Positions 55,223 through 64,000 of a stretch of DNA of 64,000 nt are shown here, one piece after another. Source of the DNA: Verrucomicrobiales bacterium (GTDB taxonomy: Bacteria; Verrucomicrobiota; Verrucomicrobiia; Verrucomicrobiales; DEV007). Below the pieces are notes generated by a model. That model saw only the letters and a program-made list of their open reading frames with translations, was not told the origin of the DNA and did no database searches. A program made the translations under genes and the position numbers. Where the stretch lies: the NCBI GenBank assembly GCA_016795385.1, contig JAEUHI010000041.1:62001-126000 (forward strand), read 5' to 3'. Position 1 is the first letter of the stretch, and every line of letters starts with the position of its first letter.

Positions 55223-56359
55223 CTACCTCAACTTCTGCCCGATATCGTCGGCATACCCTGTCATTTCGAGATAAGCGCGACCGACCGCCTCCCCGGAGTC
55301 TTCATCGATGACATCACAGGCACCTTCCCAATAGCTGACGCCCCCGCTGCCACCTGTCATTTCCTGCTGCTCCATCAAAGGCACGAGACGCAGCCGTCGT
55401 TCGCGACCATCGGCCGGATCGCGCGTCGTGATCAAGGGCGAGACTGGATAAGCCGCGCCCGTGTCCGGACTTTTCCAGATGCCCTCGTGACTCCACCGGT
55501 AATCGCCCGATTGGACGTGTGTCATGGTGCCGTCGCGATCGATCCAGACGAGTTTCGAATACTCCGAGATCCCGCCGCCTTTCGTCCTCAGCACATAGCC
55601 CATGATCTCGCGCCCGTCGGCGAACTGGATGCAGGTCCAATCCCATCCGATCTGGTCCTCGTCGAGCTGGCTGCTCGAGATCTCGTGATCCATCCACGCC
55701 TCGCCCGATACGTCCAGCGTCACGCCATCGAGTTCCAGTCTGCCCTCCGCCGCAAGGCGTGGGAAGGTGATGTAATAGCTCGAGGCCGTGCCTTCCGGCC
55801 CTTTTCGCGAAATGCCGTCTTCACCAAATATGACGTGCGCCTTCTTCGGCACGAGCTTCAACGAAAGCGCCGCCTCGGCCCGGATCGAACCCTCCAGCAG
55901 CAAATCGTTCCCCTCGCGGCGCAGCGTCCAGTTGCCGTTGTGGACATCGAGATCACCCACCATCGCCCCCGCGTCCCATCCGCCGCGATTGAGCCGCTCC
56001 TCATGCAAAAAGCGGCCCGTTTCCGGATCGCTCAGGCCCATATGGGCGAGGTAAAGCTGCTCCGTGCCGAAATCCTCGCCCGCCGGCACCTCCACGGGTT
56101 GTTGTCCGAGCCGGAAGAAGGTCGCCTGAAAGCCGAAGCGACGTTCCCCGGCGAAGAGATGCCCGGTCAGATACCACCATTCGATCTTGAAGTCGGGATG
56201 GCTGCCATGGTCCCGCGGGAACTCCAGCCGATGCCCGACGCGAGGCACGTTCCATTCTTCTGCCGATGCCAACGGAGCGCCCGCAAAGACCAAGAGGAGA
56301 CCCAAGAGGGTCAGATACCCCGCTTTACCCTGTCTGGTCGATGCCTCGTGCTGCTTCAT
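55223..56359 (-). CDS. AttH/CrtC-type lipocalin-like protein
   Basis: A 378-residue protein with a signal-like segment (about 14-33) and the AttH domain of the lipocalin-related CrtC family: HPDFKIEWWYLTGHLFAGER, FGFQATFFRLGQ and WMDHEISSSQLDEDQIGWDW. In AttEFGH clusters it accompanies an ABC transporter, probably as the periplasmic partner that binds a lipid-like ligand. Carotenoid hydratase activity is not implied. Start: ATG 56357-56359, overlapping the permease stop (ATGA); the frame is open further upstream but there it is a shadow of that gene. Confidence 0.85.
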   Translation of the reverse strand: MKQHEASTRQGKAGYLTLLGLLLVFAGAPLASAEEWNVPRVGHRLEFPRDHGSHPDFKIEWWYLTGHLFAGERRFGFQATFFRLGQQPVEVPAGEDFGTEQLYLAHMGLSDPETGRFLHEERLNRGGWDAGAMVGDLDVHNGNWTLRREGNDLLLEGSIRAEAALSLKLVPKKAHVIFGEDGISRKGPEGTASSYYITFPRLAAEGRLELDGVTLDVSGEAWMDHEISSSQLDEDQIGWDWTCIQFADGREIMGYVLRTKGGGISEYSKLVWIDRDGTMTHVQSGDYRWSHEGIWKSPDTGAAYPVSPLITTRDPADGRERRLRLVPLMEQQEMTGGSGGVSYWEGACDVIDEDSGEAVGRAYLEMTGYADDIGQKLR

Positions 56360-58983
56360 TCCTCGCGATCGGATTTGAGGTTCGCGTTCCGGTATCCCAC
56401 GGTCCAGGCGACGAGCGCGGCGGTCGCGAGGGTGACGCCTGACAAAAACACAAACATTCCCCAGGGCACCGCGTAACGCAGCGTCCAGCCGAAGCTCTGG
56501 GGATTGATCACGCCGATGAGGATCCAGCCGAGGAAAAAGCTGACCGCGAGGCCGCCCGCGAGACCCGCGAGGGCGATCCCGAGCCCCTCCCACATCGCGG
56601 CGCGGGCGATGTCGCGGCGGGTCGCTCCGAGCGCGCGAAGGGTGGCCAACTCGTTGCGCCGCTCCAGCAGCAATCCCGCGAGGGCGAGTCCCAGCCCCGC
56701 CACCGCGATGACCACAGCGATGGCTTCGAGCGCGTAGGTCACCGCAAAGGTCTGGTGGAAGATGCGGATCGATTCCTCGCGGAGCTTTTCGTTCGTGCGC
56801 GTGACCAGCGCCGGGAAACGGCCCCGGATCGATTCCAATACCGCCTCGGGATCCACGCCCGGGCTCGTGTAGATCGCGAGATTCGAGACCGATCGATCAT
56901 CAAACCATTCCTCCGCGAGCCGGCGCGAGACGAGCACGGTCCCGGCCTCGTTGCCGTAATCGGCGTAAACGCCCTCGATTGTCACCTCGCGGGGGCCAGA
57001 AGGTGTCGGGAGCGTGAGGCGATCGCCGCTCCGCTTCGCATATCGCCGTGCGAAAGGCTCGCTCACCCAGGCGCCGCCCGTCTCCAGCGCGTCAGGGCCG
57101 ATGACGGCGGGAGCCTCGATCCAGAGGAGTTGGAGATGCCGGGACGGATCGTCGTGGTAAGCCGCGCCGCCAATGAGGAGTTCGCGTCCCTCGTAAGTCA
57201 CGGCGTGTCGTTGCAGGGTATCGGCTCCATCGATCCCCGGCAGGGAGAGCAGGGCACGCCAATCCACCTCGGCGAGGCGATTGCCATTCGCGACCGAAGC
57301 CGATCCCGGTGCCGCGACATACAGGTCCGCCTTGAGTAGCTGCCCGATCCACGACGTGAGCGTCTTTTCGAAACTCGCCACGAGGATGGCCATCGCTGCC
57401 GACATCCCGATGGCGACCGAGAGACCCGCGGCGGTAAGCCGATGACGCCCACCCACCGCGCGGAGACGGCTCGCCGCGTAACGGCGCATCGCTTCGCCGC
57501 GTCCCCAGCCGATGAGGCGGGCGAAGGGCGGGAACAGCCCACCGAGAAAGACGCTCGCTCCGAGCACCGCCAGCAGGGCGGCGAGATAACCACCGAGGGG
57601 AAAGTTCGTGCCTTCTCCGAAGGTCAACGCAGGGAGCCGCGCCACGCCAACCGCGGCGGCGAAAAGGACCAGACCCACCGGCCAACGGCGCAGCCAGACG
57701 AGCCCCCCGCCTTGCGCCCCTTGCCGCAGCGCCTGCGAGGGCGGGGTGAGGGCCGCCTCCCGGGCCGGGATCCATCCCGCGACAAGACTCGCGATGAGAC
57801 CGAAGACGAGTGAAAAGGCCGCCTCGCCGGGGTGCAGGCGGACCGCATCGGTCGTCGTCTCGTAGTAGAGTGTGTTCACCGTCGCAGCGATGCCGCCGAC
57901 GAGGCCCTCGGCGAGAAGGCGTCCTAACACGATCCCCAAAACGCCGCCCACGAGCCCGAGCACCGCGGCCTCCGTCAGCCACGTCCGCCGGATCTGGTCA
58001 GGCGTGACGCCGAGGGATCGCAGGATCGCGATTTCGCCGCGCCGTTTTGTCACCGCCGCCTCCATCGCCTGCATGATCAGATAGATCCCGACGAGCAGCG
58101 CCAGGCCAGAGAGGATCGTGAGATTCAGGCGAAAAGCCGCGCTCATCCGCGTGACCGATGCCTTGCGATCCTCGGGAGTCTCGAGGAGGTGACCTCGTTC
58201 CTGTGCCCAGGCAGCGAGACCTTCGCTCGCCGCCGCACGGATTCCCCCCTCCGCCTTTCCTTCGGGAAAACGGATCTCGATCCGGCTGATGCGCCCCGTT
58301 TCGCCCGAAACTTTCTGCAACGCGGGGAGATCCATCAAGACGAGATTCTCCGGGATGGCCGGACGATTCGCGGGATCGGGGAGAATCCCGGCGATGCGGA
58401 GATCCGCGACGCGGTCGTTGATCCAAACGCGGAGCCGGTCGTCTTTCGCCACCCCACGGGCACGGGCGAAAGCCTCACCGACCAGACACGCATCCGTCAC
58501 CCCGAGCAGACCGGGCTCGCCCTCTTCGGCCGAGAACCCGACGCCTTCCCCCGCCTCTTCGCTCTGCCCGATGGCGTTGCCGATCGCCACCAGATCGACC
58601 CCGACGAAACGCAGGAGGTCGCCGTCTGGTTTTTCCGCTCCGGTTTGGACGGCCCCGGAGAGCTCCAGCACCGGGAAAAAGTCGACCGGTCGCTTCCCGG
58701 AGATTTCACGCAGATCGCGCAAGACGGACGTCTCGAAAAAGCCCGAACGAGGACGGAGGAGGAGATCGCTTTCTCCCGAAATCGATTCGGTGAAAAGGCC
58801 GAAGCCTGAGACCGCCGCCTTGTTCGCGAGCCGCACCGCGAGGAAGACCGCCACGCCAAGCGCCAAGATGCCCGCCAAGGTGGCGGTCAAAGCCGGCTCG
58901 CGCTTCCAGTGCCGCCAGATCAGGCGCGACCAGAGCACCCCGCCGATCGAAGCCGGACGCGACGATGGAGAAGGGACGCTCAT
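56356..58983 (-). CDS. ABC transporter permease with two FtsX domains (AttF/AttG-like)
   Basis: An 875-residue protein with an N-terminal membrane segment, a large periplasmic domain (about 50-260), an FtsX-type half (about 290-410, with ITKRRGEIAILRSLG-like MEAAVTKRRGEIAILRSLGV), then further segments and a second half ending with RRNELATLRALGATRRDIAR near 780. That is the layout of double-FtsX permeases of the AttFG or LolCE type, thought to extract lipids or lipoproteins rather than import nutrients. Start overlaps the ATPase stop by four bases. Confidence 0.87.
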   Translation of the reverse strand: MSVPSPSSRPASIGGVLWSRLIWRHWKREPALTATLAGILALGVAVFLAVRLANKAAVSGFGLFTESISGESDLLLRPRSGFFETSVLRDLREISGKRPVDFFPVLELSGAVQTGAEKPDGDLLRFVGVDLVAIGNAIGQSEEAGEGVGFSAEEGEPGLLGVTDACLVGEAFARARGVAKDDRLRVWINDRVADLRIAGILPDPANRPAIPENLVLMDLPALQKVSGETGRISRIEIRFPEGKAEGGIRAAASEGLAAWAQERGHLLETPEDRKASVTRMSAAFRLNLTILSGLALLVGIYLIMQAMEAAVTKRRGEIAILRSLGVTPDQIRRTWLTEAAVLGLVGGVLGIVLGRLLAEGLVGGIAATVNTLYYETTTDAVRLHPGEAAFSLVFGLIASLVAGWIPAREAALTPPSQALRQGAQGGGLVWLRRWPVGLVLFAAAVGVARLPALTFGEGTNFPLGGYLAALLAVLGASVFLGGLFPPFARLIGWGRGEAMRRYAASRLRAVGGRHRLTAAGLSVAIGMSAAMAILVASFEKTLTSWIGQLLKADLYVAAPGSASVANGNRLAEVDWRALLSLPGIDGADTLQRHAVTYEGRELLIGGAAYHDDPSRHLQLLWIEAPAVIGPDALETGGAWVSEPFARRYAKRSGDRLTLPTPSGPREVTIEGVYADYGNEAGTVLVSRRLAEEWFDDRSVSNLAIYTSPGVDPEAVLESIRGRFPALVTRTNEKLREESIRIFHQTFAVTYALEAIAVVIAVAGLGLALAGLLLERRNELATLRALGATRRDIARAAMWEGLGIALAGLAGGLAVSFFLGWILIGVINPQSFGWTLRYAVPWGMFVFLSGVTLATAALVAWTVGYRNANLKSDREE

Positions 58984-59648
58984 TCTTCCTGACCGAGCAG
59001 CAAGCCATCGCGCATCTCCAGGGTGCGGCGGCAGATGCGCGTGACCTGCGGGCTGTGCGTCACCACGAGCATGGCGATCCCGTGCCGCTCGCTGAGCGAC
59101 GCGAGCAGGTCGAGGATCGCCTCGCCGGTCGCCGAATCGAGGTTGCCGGTCGGCTCGTCGGCAAGGATGAGACGCGGCTCGATCGCGAGGGCCCGGGCGA
59201 TCGCGACCCGCTGCATCTCGCCTCCACTCAGTTCGTGCGGCATCGCCGAAGCCCGGTGGGAGAGACCGACTTCCTCGATCAGCCCATCGACCCGGGCATC
59301 GCGTTCCTTCACCGAAAGCCCCTGCAATTGAAGGGGAAACTCGACATTTTCACGCACGGAGAGAGTCGGGAGGAGGTGGAAAAACTGAAAGACCGTGCTC
59401 ACCGTTTCACGCCTCACGCGGCAGAGTCCGTCCTCATCGAGGCCACCCAGAGCGACCCCACTGATCTCGATCGTCCCCGTGTCCGGACGGTCGATCCCGC
59501 CGATGCAGTTGAGCAAGGTGCTCTTCCCTGATCCCGACGGTCCCATCAGGGCGACACGCTCCCCGGGCTCGAGCGACAGCGAGACGCCGCGCAGGACCTC
59601 CGTTGATCCGTAGGATTTTGTCACCCGAGAGACTTGCAGCGCCTTCAT
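58980..59648 (-). CDS. ABC transporter ATP-binding protein (AttE-like)
   Basis: A 222-residue ABC ATPase of the MacB/LolD type: Walker [10 protein letters not shown] (36-44), signature [14 protein letters not shown] (from 131), Walker [14 protein letters not shown] (about 150-162) and H-loop VVTHS. It drives the double-FtsX permease encoded immediately downstream. The frame extends upstream only as a shadow of the E2 gene on the other strand, so the ATG at 59646-59648 is the start. First gene of the attEFGH-like operon. Confidence 0.92.
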   Translation of the reverse strand: MKALQVSRVTKSYGSTEVLRGVSLSLEPGERVALMGPSGSGKSTLLNCIGGIDRPDTGTIEISGVALGGLDEDGLCRVRRETVSTVFQFFHLLPTLSVRENVEFPLQLQGLSVKERDARVDGLIEEVGLSHRASAMPHELSGGEMQRVAIARALAIEPRLILADEPTGNLDSATGEAILDLLASLSERHGIAMLVVTHSPQVTRICRRTLEMRDGLLLGQEE

Positions 59649-59735
59649 TTTTCTCCAACTGTGGAGGGAATACGCCCCTCGTCGCCTGAAAAGGCCGCAG
59701 ACCCGGCCGTTTTGTCCCGGTTCCCCTCCCTTTCC

Positions 59736-60971
59736 ATGCCCCGCTTCCCCATCAAGATGCCCCAACTCGGCGAGTCCATCGCCGAGGCGACGATCCGTGA
59801 AATCCTCATCGCGCCCGGCGACGAGGTGAAGGCCGACCAGAACATCTTCGAGGTCGAGACCGACAAGGCGATGATGGAGGTCACCACCCCCTGCGGTGGC
59901 ATCATCTCCGAGATCACCGCCCTCGTCGGCACCAGCTATCCGGTCGGCTCGCAGATCGCGATGATCGAGGCGACCGAAGAGGACGCCCTCAAGGCCGGCC
60001 TCATCCGTCCCGCCGAGACCGCCGCGGCCAGCACGCCGGCTTCCGCCGGAACGAAGAGCGAGGAAAACCTGCATTTTGCCATCGCCGAAAAAGACCTCAT
60101 CGATCACAGCATCCCCTCGCCGGTGAAACCCACCGTGGAAGGCGGCCTGCCCGTGCCGGTGCGCTCCAGCGTTTACCTCAGCCCCCGCCTCCGTCACCGC
60201 ATGGAGGAACTCGGGCTGAACTCCGCCGACCTCGCCGGTCTGCCCGGCAGCGGTGCCGGGGGACGCGTCACGGTCGAGGACTTCGAAAAATTCATCCAGG
60301 CCCTCGACCAGAGCCGCATGACCGATGCCTCGCCCATGCGCATCGCCGTGGCCGACTCGATGCGGCGCAGCTGGACCCGCCCCCTCGCGAGCGTCACCGT
60401 GCCCGTGGAGATGGATGCGGTGCTCGCGCACCGGAAAAGGGTCGAGGCCAAACCAGGTGTCAGTCTTTACGCGATGCGCGCCCTCGCCATCGCTCTCTCG
60501 GAGAACACCGCCGTGGCGGGACGCCTCATCGGCACCAAGATCGTCCACCCGAACGCGATCGACATCGGCTTCGCGGTCGAGGCTGACGACGGCGTGCTCG
60601 TGCCGGTGATCCGCAATGTCGATCAAAAGACCCTCGCCGAACTGCAGCCGCCCTACGACGACCTCGTCCGTCTCGCCCGCGAGCGCCGCCTCCCTCGCGA
60701 GGCCATGGGTGCGGGAATCGCCACGATCACCAATGTGGGCCCCTTCGGCATCACCGCCGCCAGCCCCATTCCTCTGCCCGAGCAGAATCTCGTCCTCGGG
60801 CTCATGGCCGGACGCAAGATGCCGGTATGGGACGAAGCCAAAGGAGCCTTCGTGCCGCGGATGGAGTCGAAATTCGTCCTCAGCTTCGACCACCGCATCC
60901 TCGATGGCGGGGCCGCCGGCCGCTTGCTGCAACGCATCGGCCAGTTGCTGCAGGAGCCGGAGAAACTGTGA
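59736..60971 (+). CDS. 2-oxo acid dehydrogenase E2 (dihydrolipoamide acyltransferase)
   Basis: A 411-residue protein with the E2 layout: N-terminal lipoyl domain with VETDKAMMEV (lipoyl Lys44), linker, peripheral-subunit-binding domain (about 145-185, SPRLRHRMEELGLNSADLAG), and catalytic domain ending SFDHRILDGGAAGRLL, with the HxxxDG motif (His, Asp). It transfers acyl groups in the pyruvate or branched-chain dehydrogenase complexes; which is not clear. No E1 or E3 gene is next to it. The ATG at 59736 fits the lipoyl domain start. It is divergent from attE. Confidence 0.92.
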   Translation: MPRFPIKMPQLGESIAEATIREILIAPGDEVKADQNIFEVETDKAMMEVTTPCGGIISEITALVGTSYPVGSQIAMIEATEEDALKAGLIRPAETAAASTPASAGTKSEENLHFAIAEKDLIDHSIPSPVKPTVEGGLPVPVRSSVYLSPRLRHRMEELGLNSADLAGLPGSGAGGRVTVEDFEKFIQALDQSRMTDASPMRIAVADSMRRSWTRPLASVTVPVEMDAVLAHRKRVEAKPGVSLYAMRALAIALSENTAVAGRLIGTKIVHPNAIDIGFAVEADDGVLVPVIRNVDQKTLAELQPPYDDLVRLARERRLPREAMGAGIATITNVGPFGITAASPIPLPEQNLVLGLMAGRKMPVWDEAKGAFVPRMESKFVLSFDHRILDGGAAGRLLQRIGQLLQEPEKL

Positions 60972-60980
60972 CCTCCCCGC

Positions 60981-62369
60981 TCACTGCGGCTTCGGCATCG
61001 GCGGCTCGAGTTCGCCCAGGACGAATTTTTTCCAGAGATTGTTCACCGCATCGTTGGGGATGAAGGTCTCATCGGGACCCAAGGCCGCTTCCGGATCGGT
61101 GATCTTGAAGGTCTCGCCCGTCATCACATTGCCGCGGTAGCCCTTGGTGCGATCGATCTCAAGGAATTTCGGAGCCTCCTCGACGGGCGCGGCCGGAGGC
61201 TCGGTGCCTTCACCCTCCTTCTTTTCACCTTCCGGTGTCGCTGCGTCCGGCTTGGGCGCTTCGGCCGCGGCCGGCGCTCCCGTGTTCGATTTTTTCTCCG
61301 GCATCCGCATCTTGATCATTTCGAGGAGGTATTGCTTGCCGAAGTGCTCGGTCACTGCGTTCAAATCGCTGCTTCCGCGAAACTCCCGTCCGTTCGTCCA
61401 GTTGGGTTTCAGGGGAGCCGCCTTTGCCAGCACCGATTCCGCATGGTTTTCCGAGCCCCAGAGTTCGTGATTGCGGCAATATTGCCCCCAGATGAAAAGG
61501 ATCGGCACCTTCGCCGTCTCGGGCCTCGGGGCCGAGTCATAAAAGGCCCCCTTCGTGAGTACCGTGGCGAGGACTTTCTCGGGTTTGTAATTGAGGTAGC
61601 TGTAACCAAAGGCCGCCCCGGTTCGCTCTGCGGCATAGATGACGATGGGGGCTTCGAGAAGTTCGGGCTGCTTCAATTTCGTCGCGAAGTTTCCCAGAGC
61701 GGATTCGAGAGCGCGTCCACTGCCTTTGTCGGCAAACATGAAGTCATCGGCCTTGCGGGGATCGAAATCCGCTTCGGGGATCCCGGCCTCATACGAAAGG
61801 ATCGCAAAATCGTGTTTCGTCTGGAAATCAGCCCACGGTCCCTTCCCCTTCTCCTGCACCGAAGAAAGGTAGCGGAACGAATGGCCGAAATCGTCCAGCG
61901 AGACCAGCAGGATGCCCCGGGGTTTCGAAAGCGGCAATTGCAGCATGAACTCGATTTTACCCACCTTGGTATCGAGCCAGCCGGGATACTTCGCCGACGC
62001 TTCGGCGTTCGGCTTGGGCTCGGCACCCGGAGCCGGAGGTGCCCCGGGCACGGTGGAGGAGTCCAGATTCAGATCGATCGTCTCTCCGGCGAGCGCGCGC
62101 TCGTAGGCGGCGAAGATCAGCTTTTGATCGCGCTCCAGAGCCGTGAGATCGAGCTTGTCCCAAGTGACTCCGATGACGGGTCCATCGGCGACGAGCTGGG
62201 CCGTGAGTCCCTTTGGCGTGGCTTGTTTGATCACGTGAAACTCAACCGCTTTGCCATTGGCACCGGTCAGGGTGATGGCGGACGCGGGCAGGGAACACGC
62301 GATCCAGCCAAGCAGGGCAACGGCGAAGAGCGGAAACAAGGGCGTTAGTCGGGGGCGGAGTTTCTTCAT
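60981..62369 (-). CDS. exported alpha/beta-hydrolase-like protein
   Basis: A 462-residue protein with a signal peptide (about 1-32). A short N-terminal domain (LTGANGKAVEFHVIKQATPK, resembling an SLA1-type or beta domain) is followed by a Pro/Ala linker and a hydrolase-like region: KPRGILLVSLDDFGHSFRYL, then FAILSYEAGIP, IVIYAAERTGAAFGYSYLN and VPILFIWGQYC. A Glu-Arg-Thr-Gly-Ala replaces the usual nucleophile elbow GxSxG, so activity is doubtful. A Pro/Glu-rich low-complexity stretch precedes a C-terminal tail. Start: ATG 62367-62369. Confidence 0.65.
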   Translation of the reverse strand: MKKLRPRLTPLFPLFAVALLGWIACSLPASAITLTGANGKAVEFHVIKQATPKGLTAQLVADGPVIGVTWDKLDLTALERDQKLIFAAYERALAGETIDLNLDSSTVPGAPPAPGAEPKPNAEASAKYPGWLDTKVGKIEFMLQLPLSKPRGILLVSLDDFGHSFRYLSSVQEKGKGPWADFQTKHDFAILSYEAGIPEADFDPRKADDFMFADKGSGRALESALGNFATKLKQPELLEAPIVIYAAERTGAAFGYSYLNYKPEKVLATVLTKGAFYDSAPRPETAKVPILFIWGQYCRNHELWGSENHAESVLAKAAPLKPNWTNGREFRGSSDLNAVTEHFGKQYLLEMIKMRMPEKKSNTGAPAAAEAPKPDAATPEGEKKEGEGTEPPAAPVEEAPKFLEIDRTKGYRGNVMTGETFKITDPEAALGPDETFIPNDAVNNLWKKFVLGELEPPMPKPQ

Positions 62370-62479
62370 GGAACAAACGTCGGACGGGGTTTCTCGAAAG
62401 GAATCTGTTTTGCCGGAAATCCCCGGGCTTGGCAAGAGCAAAGGCGGTACCGCAATGGGTATTGACTCCTCCTCTCCGC

Positions 62480-62508
62480 AAAAAAGTGGTGAGGGTAATC
62501 CTCACCAC
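62480..62508 (-). terminator. intrinsic terminator overlapping a stop codon
   Basis: On the minus strand GTGGTGAGG (62500-62508) pairs with CCTCACCAC (62486-62494), nine perfect pairs with a five-base loop, followed by six T residues. The stop codon of the dehydrogenase gene (62502-62504) lies inside the first arm. Confidence 0.88.
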
Positions 62509-63284
62509 AACGTATACCCCCCATCGATCACCAGCGCCGCGCCGGTCATGTAGCGGGAGGCATCGCTCGCGAGATACACGGCGAGAGGACCGAGGTCCTC
62601 GGGTTCGCCGAATTTTCCCATGGGGATGGCCTTGAGAAATTCGCTGATCACCTCGGGATGCTCGCGGGCCCAGCGCTGGTTCGGCTCGGTGAAGAAGCCG
62701 CCCGGACAGATCGCGTTGACGGTCACGCCATGCGGGGCCCAGTCGGCGGCGGTCGCTTTGGTGAATTGGATCACGGCGGCTTTCGCGGTCTCGTAACTGC
62801 GCCCGCCAATCCCCCGGTTGGCAATGAGTCCGGAAATCGACGCGACATTGATGACGCGTCCGCCCCCACCCCGCCGCACCATCTCTCCGCCGATGAGTTT
62901 GGTGCAGAGAAAGGTGCTGGTCAGATTCAGATCAAGGATGCGCTGCCAGTCGGCGAGGGACTGATCCTCGACCGGGACATTGACGAGGCGACCGCCCACG
63001 TTGTTGATGAGGATGTCGATCCGCCCCGGCAACGCGAGGGCCTCGAGACAGGCGGATTCACACTCCTCCGGCACTCCCATGTCGGCCCGGATCGTGAAAG
63101 CCTCACGCCCGAGAGCCCGCACCTTCTCCGCGGTGTCAGCGAGGGAATCGGCGTCGCGCCCGCTGAGGATGACGTCCGCCCCGGCTTCGGCGAGGGCGAG
63201 CACCATTTCACGGCCGAGGCCGCGACTGCCGCCGGTGATGAAAAGGCGACGCCCCGCGAGAGAAAATCGGTCGAAAAGGCTCAT
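62502..63284 (-). CDS. short-chain dehydrogenase/reductase
   Basis: A 260-residue classical SDR: cofactor motif TGGSRGLG (17-24), NNVG, catalytic Ser in VINVASISGLIANRG, and Tyr/Lys in SYETAKAAVIQF (YxxxK), with VNAICPGGFFTEPNQRW after it. An Arg next to the glycine motif and an Arg at the end of the second strand (SGRDADS) suggest NADP. The substrate is unknown, perhaps gluconate-type or a sugar acid. The frame opens at 63353, but the ATG at 63282-63284 (MSLFDRFSL) matches family starts. It ends in a strong terminator. Confidence 0.9.
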   Translation of the reverse strand: MSLFDRFSLAGRRLFITGGSRGLGREMVLALAEAGADVILSGRDADSLADTAEKVRALGREAFTIRADMGVPEECESACLEALALPGRIDILINNVGGRLVNVPVEDQSLADWQRILDLNLTSTFLCTKLIGGEMVRRGGGGRVINVASISGLIANRGIGGRSYETAKAAVIQFTKATAADWAPHGVTVNAICPGGFFTEPNQRWAREHPEVISEFLKAIPMGKFGEPEDLGPLAVYLASDASRYMTGAALVIDGGYTLW

Positions 63285-63456
63285 GATCTTTCCTCCATCG
63301 GAACGACATTTCCGCATCCCTGTCGATCCCGAAGTCGCCTTCCACGCGTTCACGCCCTCTTTTCTCCCACGATTGCTAAACTCATCTAAATTATCTTTTT
63401 TGTGAATTTTATCATTTTATACTTTTAGAATTGCGAGAATTGGCTAGATTTTCCAG

Positions 63457-64000
63457 ATGAAGCTTTCGACCGCTGGCTTTTTGGCCCTTGCCATTCTTCT
63501 CGCCTCCCCACTTTCCGCCCAGACGACGGGTGGACTCGATCGTGCGGAGGCGGTGGGAGCCTTTCTCAATGGGGCCCTCCCCAATCGCACCCCTCGTCCT
63601 TCGACGGGAAGCTGGCGGCTCGTCAATGCCTTCCCCAATCTCACCTTCATCGATCCGGTGCAGATGGTGCCGGTGCCCTTCTCCAACCGGCTCATGGTGG
63701 TGGAGAAAGCGGGCCGTCTCACCGTTTTCAACAATGTTGAGACCGCGACGACCAAGACGGTGCTGATCGACATCCGCAGTCAAGTCCAGTCGACCCACGA
63801 CAGCGGGATGATGGGACTGGCCTTTCATCCGGAGTTCGGCGTGCCGGGTTCACCGAACCGGCACTACCTCTATGTCTATTATCGTTTCACGGTGCAGAAG
63901 TCGGATACCGACCGGGCCTACTGCCGTCTCTCCCGCTTCACCTGGGACCCGGCGACCAATGCCATCGCGCCGTCCTCGGAATATGTGCTGATCAACCAAT
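63457..64000 (+). CDS. PQQ-dependent glucose/sorbosone dehydrogenase-like protein, partial
   Basis: The first 181 residues are in the window. A signal peptide (about 1-21, cleavage after PLSA) is followed by NAFPNLTFIDPVQMVPVPFS, then NRLMVVEKAGRLTVFNN and STHDSGMMGLAFHPEFG, which match the N-terminal blades of soluble glucose dehydrogenase-like propellers. YLYVYYRFTV continues the fold. Family members oxidise sugars in the periplasm using PQQ. The ATG at 63457 begins the signal peptide. The gene runs off the end of the window. Confidence 0.8.
   Translation, partial: MKLSTAGFLALAILLASPLSAQTTGGLDRAEAVGAFLNGALPNRTPRPSTGSWRLVNAFPNLTFIDPVQMVPVPFSNRLMVVEKAGRLTVFNNVETATTKTVLIDIRSQVQSTHDSGMMGLAFHPEFGVPGSPNRHYLYVYYRFTVQKSDTDRAYCRLSRFTWDPATNAIAPSSEYVLINQ

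Noticed and set aside
63380..63450. promoter for the sugar dehydrogenase gene
   Set aside because: The region is AT-rich with TATACT- and TTGTGA-like hexamers, but their spacing (13 bases) does not fit a sigma70 promoter.

Overview
The window looks like a chromosome segment of a Gram-negative, GC-rich member of the Verrucomicrobiota (Planctomycetes-Verrucomicrobia-Chlamydiae group). The reasoning is by gene content. There are two DUF1549/DUF1553 plus DUF1501 gene pairs, one with a PSCyt1-type CxxCH motif, a Cys-type sulfatase, Tat-exported proteins, DUF4407, NnrS, LpxI (lipid A synthesis, so an outer membrane is expected) and many secreted proteins of unknown function. No rRNA, tRNA, CRISPR array, insertion sequence or prophage was recognised. 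Species cannot be named from this.

Layout. 1-7031: a lipoprotein, a small membrane protein, a very large secreted beta-propeller protein and the HrpB helicase. 7134-7885: a UPF0175/PIN (DUF3368) toxin-antitoxin pair whose toxin carries an in-frame stop. 8150-15734: an envelope cluster with a DUF4407 coiled-coil membrane protein facing a four-gene operon (BON+OmpA protein, two small TM/coiled-coil proteins, and a 1121-residue TM/coiled-coil/OmpA protein). 15935-20070: a secreted protein, pnp, rpsO and a LON-domain protein. 20103-28140: a phospholipase A2-like protein, a sugar isomerase-like TIM barrel, exported unknowns, NnrS, a Gfo/Idh/MocA oxidoreductase, a zinc metallopeptidase and an RlpA-like protein. 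28356-32139: the first DUF1501/DUF1549 pair. 32238-41068: a dense minus-strand run (hisC, lpxI, an EamA permease, a GntP permease, a YidE/AspT-type transporter, glgX). 41180-46431: a phosphodiester glycosidase-like protein, then five minus-strand genes chained by 4-bp stop/start overlaps (unknown secreted protein, L,D-transpeptidase, sialidase-like protein, two membrane proteins), then a YbjQ-like protein. 46451-53930: a sulfatase, a RES/Xre toxin-antitoxin pair, a hexanucleotide repeat and the second DUF1501 pair. 54057-62369: a DUF4056 protein, an AttEFGH-type ABC system, an orphan E2 acyltransferase and a secreted hydrolase-like protein. 62502-64000: a short-chain dehydrogenase and the start of a PQQ-type sugar dehydrogenase that runs off the window.

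The best candidate for an undescribed system is 8150-15734. Five neighbouring genes encode membrane-anchored coiled-coil proteins, and two of them end in OmpA-like domains, as if to build a structure from the inner membrane to peptidoglycan. The five-gene overlapping operon at 41934-45775 is the second candidate. No gene-free stretch exceeds 300 bases. The longest are 7886-8149, 807-1036, 28141-28355 (holds a hairpin), 15735-15934 (AT-rich, a possible promoter) and 49427-49625 (repeats). I saw nothing interpretable in the first two.
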